Origin: Candidatus Brockarchaeota archaeon
GTDB lineage: Archaea > Thermoproteota > EX4484-205 > DTQO01
DNA: 5,256 nucleotides
Reading direction: 5' to 3'
NCBI GenBank assembly: GCA_017601265.1
Contig: JAFNJA010000011.1
Coordinates: 10,142-15,397, forward strand
The notes below the pieces were generated by a model that searched no databases, had not been told where the DNA came from, and was given only the letters and a program-made list of their open reading frames with translations. The translations under genes were made by a program, and so were the position numbers. Positions 1 through 4,392 of the stretch are shown piece after piece (position 1 is the stretch's first letter; each line of letters begins with the position of its first letter).

Positions 1-513
1 CAAATCGAGGCTGTCGCAAATTTTCCTTACCTTGTCCCCTTGTTTCCTCCATTCCCCACGGGGTTCCCAGGCGATCAGCAATTTACCCCTTTCTATGCTA
101 CTCATGAATCCAGAGATGTTCTCGCAATTCCGATCCGTTGGGCCGAAACTGGCAGGAGACTGGAAAACGCAGACATTCGCGTTAAGCGCCTCGCAAACGG
201 CCTTGGTTTTCTCCCAAGCTTGGAAATTTTCATCCGATTGCCTGAAATAGCCGTACCGGTCGGCCTTCCACGCTGGGATTTTTTCCTTGGCCCTCCTCCA
301 AGTTGGGCTGGTTAACGGGTGCGTGATCGCCTGCCAGGCTTTCACGGCGTATTCGAAACCTTGGGGGGAAGCTTCCCTCCACCTCCGCGCCGTCTCTATC
401 TTTGGAAGCTTGTAGAAAGTGCTCTGCACTTCAACGAGCTTAAAAGACCTGAAATACGCGTTTCTGCCACCTTTCACGGCCCAACCGCAGCAACCGATAT
501 TGAGCGCCAACAA
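1..513 (-). CDS. DUF72 (YecE-like) domain protein, C-terminus cut off by window edge
   Basis: I translated the minus strand directly; the frame is open from 534 to base 1. Family landmarks appear in order (numbering from TTG 513): IGCCGW at 6-11, E-x2-STFY-x2-P at 28-37, F-x-YAVKAWQ-x2-TH at 53-65, FQSPASF at 117-123, and AWEPRGEW at 148-155. DUF72 proteins have a TIM-barrel-like fold; the family is widespread and its biochemical role is not settled, so I give no reaction. Family members usually have roughly 230-260 residues, so about 60-90 residues lie beyond the left edge. There is no ATG near the N-terminus. The start must be TTG 513 or TTG 510, because an in-frame TGA sits at 537-535 and the family normally begins only a few residues before the I-G-x-x-G-W motif. 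A TATA-like box at 543-548 would place transcription start only a few bases before this TTG, so a nearly leaderless message is likely. It is divergent from the zinc-ribbon gene. The family call is firm; the exact start is less so. Confidence 0.9.
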   Translation of the reverse strand, partial: MLALNIGCCGWAVKGGRNAYFRSFKLVEVQSTFYKLPKIETARRWREASPQGFEYAVKAWQAITHPLTSPTWRRAKEKIPAWKADRYGYFRQSDENFQAWEKTKAVCEALNANVCVFQSPASFGPTDRNCENISGFMSSIERGKLLIAWEPRGEWRKQGDKVRKICDSLDL

Positions 514-532
514 GTTGGAAAAAGGTTGGCGC
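504..532. repeat. Perfect 8-bp inverted repeat over the DUF72 start
   Basis: GCGCCAAC at 504-511 is the exact reverse complement of GTTGGCGC at 525-532, with a 13-base spacer. The repeat covers the proposed TTG start codons and the expected transcription start of the DUF72 gene. One arm would lie upstream of that start, so a DNA operator is more likely than an RNA hairpin. An inner CCAAC-AA-GTTGG repeat is nested at the left. Confidence 0.5.
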
Positions 533-542
533 AGTCACGAGA

Positions 543-548
543 TATTTA
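543..548 (-). promoter_or_regulatory. TATA-like box for the DUF72 gene
   Basis: The minus strand reads TAAATA here, within GGTAAATATC. It lies about 33 bases before TTG 513, which predicts initiation near 519 and a leader of a few bases. No Shine-Dalgarno lies close to the TTG, in keeping with leaderless translation, which is common in archaea. This is a motif match only. Confidence 0.4.
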
Positions 549-670
549 CCTTCTGATTTGGGTGTTCGCATGCTTGTCAGAAATTCCGCAAACGAACAAG
601 AATAAATATTACTAGAACGCATAATACTTAACCCTCCTTGAATTTCCTTATAAGCAGTTGTGGGCTGGGA

Positions 671-682
671 TTTTAAAATATT
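671..682 (+). promoter_or_regulatory. TATA-like box for the zinc-ribbon/coiled-coil gene
   Basis: TTTTAAAATATT is the most A/T-rich stretch upstream of this gene. Initiation about 25 bases downstream would fall near 700, leaving a leader of about 22 bases to ATG 723 or about 55 bases to TTG 756. Confidence 0.45.
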
Positions 683-722
683 GCCAACAGCAAGACATTA
701 AAGCGCCACCAGACGCGGCAGG

Positions 723-1922
723 ATGGTAGAGCGAAATTCCTGTGGAGGCTTGAAATTGGTATTCTGCAGCCGATGCGGGAAGGAAGCTACCGACAAACAA
801 TTTTACTGCACCGAATGTGGGACCAAGATCATACTGGGGGAAACGCCGCAAGAGCGGAGTGAAAAAGAAGAGTTCAAGAAAAAATACGAAGGAGCACGGG
901 CCATGCACGACAGCCTTCTCAGGCAGTACGAGTACCTGAAGGCGGAACACGAGCGCGTCGTATCGGAAAGGAACGACCTTAGGACGGCGCTGAAGGGCAA
1001 AGAAGAGGCCGTCGTGAAGCTCGCGGAATCCAATCGCTTTCTCGAAGAAGACGCTAAAAGGCTCGAGGCTGCGTTGAAAGAAAAGGACGAACAAATTGGT
1101 AAAATCTCGAAGCAACTTCAAGCCATCCAATCGAGGGAAAGCGAGATCAGCAAATCGTACCAGGAGCTGCTGAGGGAGAGGGAAAACCTGAGGCAGGTCC
1201 TTGAAGAAGACAAGAAATTGCGGGAGGAGTATGCCAAAATGCAGAGGCTTTACGAGGAAGACAAGAAGATCCTCCAATCCCAAAAAGAGACTTTGGCGAA
1301 TTACAACGAGGTAGCCAAGGAGAGGGACAACTACAAGAAAGAAGTCAGGGAGCTGAGAAAGGAACTGGACGAAGCGAACAAGTTGAAGGGCATCGCCAAG
1401 GCGCACGAGGGCCTCCAAAAAGAGTTCGATCTGCTGAACAAGGCGCACAAGGGCGCCCTGGAAGAGTTGGAGCGCCTTAAAATCGAAATGGCAAAAATGA
1501 AGGGGATGTACGAAGAGGAGGCCCGGAAATACGCGAGCCTGGAGGAAGAAAACAGGGCCCTGTTGGAAAACTACGAGGAATTAAACAAGGACAACCGATC
1601 AATGAAGATGGAACTCGACAGCCTTAGGCCCGAGGTGGAGGGGTTGAGGCAGAGGATCAAAGACATGGAATCGAGGATAGCGGCGACGTCGGAAAAGTTG
1701 AAAGAATCCGAGGAGAAAAACCGGGAACTTTTGCTGAAACACCTTGAACTCAGCTCTTCCTACCACAAACTATTGGAAGGCGTCAAGCAAGCCATACAAG
1801 GGCACCAAGATATCCGTAGCCAGGCTGAGGAAGAGAAAGGACAGGCAGAGGAACCTGAAAGGGAGGACAAACCGAAGGGATTGAGGGCCCTTCTGCGAAG
1901 AAGGACTGAAAGCGACGAATAG
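723..1922 (+). CDS. N-terminal zinc ribbon followed by a long coiled coil; function unknown
   Basis: The 399-residue product opens with a four-cysteine zinc ribbon: C15-x2-C18-G and C29-x2-C32-G, separated by ten residues. From about residue 45 to 355 it is almost entirely charged helix, rich in Glu, Lys, Leu and Arg with heptad-like leucine spacing, and it has hardly any Pro, so a long coiled coil is expected. The last 40 residues are a low-complexity acidic then basic tail (EEEK, EEPERED, then LRALLRRR). There is no signal peptide or membrane segment, so it is presumably cytoplasmic. Coiled-coil sequence resembles SMC, Rad50 and myosin by composition alone, so homology to them should not be inferred; no Walker motif is present. 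By analogy with other proteins of this layout it could be a scaffold or adaptor, with the ribbon binding protein or nucleic acid, but that is inference. The start is either ATG 723 or TTG 756. It is likely monocistronic, with 127 bases and a new TATA box before the next gene. Confidence 0.85.
   Translation: MVERNSCGGLKLVFCSRCGKEATDKQFYCTECGTKIILGETPQERSEKEEFKKKYEGARAMHDSLLRQYEYLKAEHERVVSERNDLRTALKGKEEAVVKLAESNRFLEEDAKRLEAALKEKDEQIGKISKQLQAIQSRESEISKSYQELLRERENLRQVLEEDKKLREEYAKMQRLYEEDKKILQSQKETLANYNEVAKERDNYKKEVRELRKELDEANKLKGIAKAHEGLQKEFDLLNKAHKGALEELERLKIEMAKMKGMYEEEARKYASLEEENRALLENYEELNKDNRSMKMELDSLRPEVEGLRQRIKDMESRIAATSEKLKESEEKNRELLLKHLELSSSYHKLLEGVKQAIQGHQDIRSQAEEEKGQAEEPEREDKPKGLRALLRRRTESDE
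744..758 (+). promoter_or_regulatory. Shine-Dalgarno and alternative TTG start of the zinc-ribbon gene
   Basis: GGAGG at 744-748 is followed by seven bases and then TTG at 756-758. This start would give a protein beginning MVFCSRCGK, with the first zinc-binding cysteine at residue 4, as is usual for proteins with an N-terminal zinc ribbon. ATG 723 has no comparable Shine-Dalgarno. If TTG 756 is right, the protein is 388 rather than 399 residues. Confidence 0.45.
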
Positions 1923-2010
1923 AAGCCCAGCTGCCGCCAAACTCATACGCCTAAGTGAATTGTGCGGATCGCCGCGCTAGAGTCTAAACCCAGGAAACTC
2001 CTGCGACAGA

Positions 2011-2038
2011 GATAAAAGACGATTCGTACGACGAGGGG
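2011..2038 (+). promoter_or_regulatory. TATA-like box and purine-rich element for the DUF4432 gene
   Basis: GATAAAAG at 2011-2018 lies about 35 bases before ATG 2050, placing initiation near 2040. GAGGGG at 2033-2038 is Shine-Dalgarno-like but 11 bases from the ATG. If initiation is near 2040 it would not be in the message and translation would be nearly leaderless. The box suggests independent transcription from the zinc-ribbon gene. Confidence 0.4.
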
Positions 2039-2049
2039 ACCGCCGGAAA

Positions 2050-3240
2050 ATGAAGAGGGAGTTAGTCAAAATCCTGATGGACGCTGAAAAAGGTTTGTTC
2101 GAAGATTATTGGAGGATCTCTTCCGAAGAACTCCCCCTTGGCGCCGAAGGGTGGAGCATCGAGAAGAAGCGGCTGCGAGGAGGTTTGCAAGACGGCGTAG
2201 ACATCGTCGAGGTGAACAACGGGCGGCTATCGTTCACGGTCGTTCCCACGAGGGGCATGGGCGTATGGAAAGGGAAGTTTGAAGGCTACCCATTGGGGTG
2301 GGAATCGCCAGTAAAGATCCCCGTCCACCCCCGCCACGTCAGGCTGGAGGACAGGGGAGGGCTTGGCTTCCTGGACGGGTTCAACGAATGGATCGTGCGT
2401 TGCGGGCTTGAGAGCAACGGCGCGCCCGGCGAGGACACGATAATAGACAACATGGGAAACGAGAAGAAGGTCGATCTGAATTTGCACGGAAAGATCGCCA
2501 ACATTCCAGCGGATTACGTCGCGGTAAAAATCGGCTTAGATCCGCCCTACGAACTTTCGGTGGTCGGGACCGTTTGCGAGCGATCGATGTTTGGGGCCAA
2601 CCTATGCATGGCATCGAAGATCTCTACGAACACGGGGTGCAATTGGATCAGCATCGAGGACTTGGTGGAGAACAGGAGGTCGACGCCTTGGGAGATGCAG
2701 CTCCTGTACCACTGCAACTACGGCAGCCCGTTCCTCGAGGACGGGTCCAAGCTCGTGGCCGCCGTTCGAACGGTTGCGCCAAGGGACGGAAGGGCTGAGG
2801 AAGGCGTCCGGCAATGGAACGCGTTCGGCCCCCCGCAACCCGGGTTCGTCGAGCAGGTGTACTTCGTAGAACCGGTATGGGACGAGGATGGAAGGACGAG
2901 GGTTATGCTGACCAACAAGAAAGGCAACAAAGCCACGAGCATCTCGTTTTTGAGGAGCGAACTACCGTACTTCACGCTCTGGAAATGCACCTCCGGACTT
3001 CAGGACGGCTACGTGGTTGGGCTCGAGCCGGCGACGAACTACCCCAACAGAAGGAAGTTCGAAAGAACGAAGGGAAGGGTCGTGAAACTTGGCGCGGGTA
3101 AAACGTACGGCGCCAAAATCTTGATCGAGGTGCACTTTGGCGAACCCGAAGTGTCGAAAATCGAAGGCCAGATAAACAAGCTGCAGGGCGGAGTTAAGCC
3201 TACCATCCTAGGTTCGAGCGACCGACGTTTTTCAGAATAA
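2050..3240 (+). CDS. DUF4432 family, aldose-1-epimerase (galactose mutarotase)-like protein
   Basis: The 396-residue product shows the pattern of the DUF4432 branch of the galactose-mutarotase superfamily, beta-sandwich proteins that bind sugars. Landmarks: VPTRGMG at 65-71, the F-N-E-W-x3-CGLESNG stretch at 111-124, LHGK at 145-148 (H146), YHCNYGSPFL at 220-229 (H221, N223), and GLEPATNYP at 324-332 (E326), followed by the typical L-x-x-G near 347-350. In true aldose epimerases two histidines act with a late glutamate. H146, H221 and E326 are plausible equivalents, but the assignment is by pattern only. Substrate is unknown, and no sugar kinase, transporter or glycosidase is nearby to suggest one. 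The last 25-30 residues (from about 368) look like a charged extension beyond the domain. There is no signal peptide, so the protein should be cytoplasmic. It is convergent with the 51-residue gene, with only 12 bases between stop codons. ATG 2050 is the first ATG in frame after the TATA-like box. Confidence 0.88.
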   Translation: MKRELVKILMDAEKGLFEDYWRISSEELPLGAEGWSIEKKRLRGGLQDGVDIVEVNNGRLSFTVVPTRGMGVWKGKFEGYPLGWESPVKIPVHPRHVRLEDRGGLGFLDGFNEWIVRCGLESNGAPGEDTIIDNMGNEKKVDLNLHGKIANIPADYVAVKIGLDPPYELSVVGTVCERSMFGANLCMASKISTNTGCNWISIEDLVENRRSTPWEMQLLYHCNYGSPFLEDGSKLVAAVRTVAPRDGRAEEGVRQWNAFGPPQPGFVEQVYFVEPVWDEDGRTRVMLTNKKGNKATSISFLRSELPYFTLWKCTSGLQDGYVVGLEPATNYPNRRKFERTKGRVVKLGAGKTYGAKILIEVHFGEPEVSKIEGQINKLQGGVKPTILGSSDRRFSE

Positions 3241-3252
3241 GTTTCGGCAGGC

Positions 3253-3408
3253 TTACAACCCGCCCAGCTTGTGGATTTCTGCCTCGACCTTCTGGAGCTT
3301 TTTCGTGAGCTCCATGATCCTTTTCTCCAAGTTGTGCCTTTCATTTTCCAACTTTTTCAGCTGGGCCCAGTTTCTCATTCCCTCTGCGCTCAGGTACCGA
3401 TCCGGCAT
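3253..3408 (-). CDS. Small 51-residue charged helical protein, unknown function
   Basis: Found by translating the minus strand. The product opens MPDRYLSAEGMRNWAQ and then becomes a Lys/Glu/Leu-rich helix to the end, finishing HKLGGL. Leu, Ile and Val spaced in heptads (for example L-x-K-K-L-E-N-E, then I-x-E-L-x-K-K-L) predict a short coiled coil of about 30 residues, probably a dimer. Support for a real gene: GGAG at 3419-3416 sits seven bases before the ATG, a TATA-like box lies at 3443-3449, and the sequence is consistent in composition and free of internal stops. It sits tail-to-tail with the DUF4432 gene. I do not recognise the family. It could be a nucleic-acid-associated or protein-binding small protein, but nothing in the sequence shows that. 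Confidence 0.65.
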   Translation of the reverse strand: MPDRYLSAEGMRNWAQLKKLENERHNLEKRIMELTKKLQKVEAEIHKLGGL

Positions 3409-3415
3409 GCGTTAT

Positions 3416-3449
3416 CTCCAAGGTTGTTAGGCGCCTTGGGCAGATAAAT
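3416..3449 (-). promoter_or_regulatory. TATA-like box, inverted repeat and Shine-Dalgarno of the 51-residue gene
   Basis: On the minus strand GATTTATC (TATA-like, about 3450-3443) is followed by CCAAGG (3439-3434), ten bases, and CCTTGG (3423-3418), a perfect 6-bp inverted repeat. Its second arm overlaps the start of the Shine-Dalgarno GGAG (3419-3416). In a message arriving from the upstream gene, the repeat could fold and hide part of the ribosome binding site. In a message starting near 3420 it could not. Confidence 0.4.
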
Positions 3450-3465
3450 CCCTTTCCTTCGGCTG

Positions 3466-3480
3466 CGCGGCCTTGCCGCG
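3466..3480. repeat. GC-rich hairpin between the 115- and 51-residue genes
   Basis: CGCGGC at 3466-3471 and GCCGCG at 3475-3480 form a 6-bp stem with a three-base loop. It lies about 50 bases after the stop of the 115-residue gene. It is not followed by a T-run on the minus strand, so it is a weak terminator candidate; a short TCTTTT stretch nearer that stop may serve instead. Confidence 0.4.
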
Positions 3481-3529
3481 TGCGCTGCGCCATGCTTGTT
3501 CGAGATTCGGCGAAAAGAGGGTTTTTCAT

Positions 3530-3877
3530 CTACGATATGGGCCTGATGCCCAAAGCCTTCAAGACGAGATGCACTCCTTCGATCGTGGCTTTTTCGCCCC
3601 TCATGACCGATTCCCTGGTCGGGATTATGAACATCGATTTGTACAAGCCAGATGGATTTATGATGTAGAAGGTCTGAAGCACGAATATCAGGTAGTTTAG
3701 GTGCCTGCTGCTCAGCGACGATTCGAGTTTCCTCGCCGACGTGTCGTCGAGCCAAATCCTTTTCCTCAGGGATTCGTCGATCCCTTCCGGGTCTTCGTCC
3801 ATTTGGTTCAAGATATCGTCGAGCGTAATCCCGACCTCGTTGAGGAAATCCTTGGCCGCGTCCCTCACGGATATCAT
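3530..3877 (-). CDS. Unrecognised 115-residue protein in probable operon with the MoaD-like gene
   Basis: The product starts MISVRDAAKDFLNEVG and ends KALGIRPIS. The N-terminal half is acidic and helical (for example QMDEDPEGIDESLRKR around 25-40). A hydrophobic, aromatic stretch follows at about 60-75 (HLNYLIFVLQTFYIINPSG region), too short and too polar at its ends for a confident membrane segment, and then a basic helical end. No cysteines, metal motifs or nucleotide-binding motifs are visible. I chose ATG 3877 because GGTGGAGG lies just upstream (3889-3882); an in-frame TTG at 3895 would add six residues, including a Gly run encoded by the Shine-Dalgarno itself. It lies 54 bases after the MoaD-like gene with no TATA box between, so co-transcription is likely. 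A role with the ubiquitin-like protein, such as partner or substrate, is only inference from position. Confidence 0.72.
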   Translation of the reverse strand: MISVRDAAKDFLNEVGITLDDILNQMDEDPEGIDESLRKRIWLDDTSARKLESSLSSRHLNYLIFVLQTFYIINPSGLYKSMFIIPTRESVMRGEKATIEGVHLVLKALGIRPIS

Positions 3878-3881
3878 CTCT

Positions 3882-3889
3882 CCTCCACC
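3882..3889 (-). promoter_or_regulatory. Shine-Dalgarno deciding the start of the 115-residue gene
   Basis: The minus strand reads GGTGGAGG, followed by AGAG and then ATG 3877. This purine-rich site favours ATG 3877 over TTG 3895, which would place the site inside the coding sequence. Confidence 0.6.
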
Positions 3890-3931
3890 TTCCAAGACGT
3901 ATGCGGCACGAGGCTGGGGGTCAAGGCCAAG

Positions 3932-4204
3932 TCATCCACCTCCAGCGGGGGGAAGCAAGCTTACCGTGTCACCGTCGTTCAGCTTCGTCATTTCCTCGTC
4001 AAGGAATCGGACGTTTAACCCTCCCACGAGCACGACCAAGCTTTGCTTTGCGCCATTGCCTGAATCTCCGTCCAAGGCAGGCTCCTTCCTCTTGCCCAAT
4101 TTAGCAAGGAGGTCTCCTACCGTGGATCCCTGGGGAAGGTCCAAAACCATTTCCTTGCCGAGGGATTTCGCGAGGTCTCCGAAGACTTTTACTTTCACCC
4201 TCAT
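3932..4204 (-). CDS. MoaD/ThiS/SAMP-like ubiquitin-fold small protein
   Basis: The 90-residue product has the beta-grasp pattern of archaeal MoaD proteins: an opening strand V-K-V-K-V-F-G at 3-9, S-T-V-G-D-L-L at 27-33, the central strand VVLVGGLNV at 57-65, T-K-L-N-D-G-D-T-V at 73-81, and the tail LLPPAGGG at 83-90. Family members have their C-terminal diglycine adenylated by an E1-like MoeB/ThiF/UbaA enzyme. They then carry sulfur as a thiocarboxylate for molybdopterin or tRNA thiolation, or are joined to lysines of target proteins (SAMPylation). Which role applies cannot be told from this sequence; no E1, MoaE or JAMM protease gene is in the window. The tail ends in three glycines rather than two, already exposed without processing. 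GAGGT at 4215-4211 lies six bases before the ATG. Length is normal for the family (80-95). It probably heads a two-gene operon. Confidence 0.88.
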   Translation of the reverse strand: MRVKVKVFGDLAKSLGKEMVLDLPQGSTVGDLLAKLGKRKEPALDGDSGNGAKQSLVVLVGGLNVRFLDEEMTKLNDGDTVSLLPPAGGG

Positions 4205-4392
4205 CGCTTTACCTCGTAACGCGAAGCCCGAGCCGGGCTTTTTAACTTCACCTTTTTCGGTTTGGCGATTCCATCCGCCTAGTTGACGCCTGCACGATGC
4301 CCGCGGCCGATGGGGAAAGATGTTGCCCCGATAAGGTTGGGTTTAATCCGTTTTGCCGCATCGCGTGACGAGACTTCGCGCGTCCACCGGAG
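4205..4392. other. Spacer between asnS and the MoaD-like gene
   Basis: The 188 bases hold the MoaD-like gene's promoter at the left end. A 37-codon minus-strand frame (ATG 4361 to TGA 4248) lacks a ribosome site and recognisable content, so I do not call it. No tRNA or other RNA gene is visible, nor a clear terminator after asnS. The spacer suggests asnS and the MoaD-like gene are separate transcription units. Confidence 0.55.
4211..4245 (-). promoter_or_regulatory. Promoter and leader of the MoaD-like gene, with inverted repeat
   Basis: On the minus strand TTAAAAA (4245-4239) is a good TATA-like box about 38 bases before ATG 4204. Overlapping its end is AAGCCCG (4240-4234), then GCT and CGGGCTT (4230-4224), a perfect 7-bp inverted repeat lying between the box and the expected start near 4215-4220. 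The Shine-Dalgarno GAGGT is at 4215-4211. A repressor bound at the repeat would block transcription. On the plus strand the same repeat followed by TTTTT resembles an intrinsic terminator, but no plus-strand gene ends there. Confidence 0.5.

Larger units (their letters stand above)
514..722. other. Divergent intergenic region between the DUF72 and zinc-ribbon genes
   Basis: These 209 bases separate two divergently transcribed genes. Besides the boxes listed separately, they hold a palindromic TTATAA at 648-653 and, on the minus strand, AAGGAGGG at 639-632 nine bases before an ATG at 622. That ATG opens a 60-codon frame ending at 440, which is out of frame with the DUF72 coding sequence and overlaps it. 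I do not call it a gene, but the start signal is good enough to mention. No RNA gene is visible. Confidence 0.6.

Noticed and set aside
32..615. Plus-strand frames in the first 600 bases
   Set aside because: They are shadows of the minus-strand DUF72 gene, which has clear family motifs.
648..1448. Long minus-strand frame of 266 codons opposite the zinc-ribbon gene
   Set aside because: It is the complement of the Glu/Lys-rich coiled coil, giving Leu/Phe-rich nonsense; the plus strand has the zinc ribbon and signals.
723..1922. SMC/Rad50-like or myosin-like identity for the coiled-coil protein
   Set aside because: No Walker A, Walker B or signature motif and no hinge; similarity would come from coiled-coil composition alone.
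3480..3525. Possible tRNA, from a GTTCGAGATTC T-loop-like sequence
   Set aside because: The last loop base is not C, the flanks do not pair into a T stem, and no acceptor or anticodon arm is visible.
3390..4286. Overlapping frames of 60-180 codons on both strands (plus 3473-3700, 3701-4018, 3741-4286; minus 3390-3755)
   Set aside because: They overlap the MoaD-like and 115-residue genes in other frames, have low-complexity Ser/Pro/Arg content and lack ribosome sites.
4248..4361. 37-codon minus-strand frame between asnS and the MoaD-like gene
   Set aside because: No Shine-Dalgarno, no recognisable content, and it runs into the MoaD-like promoter.
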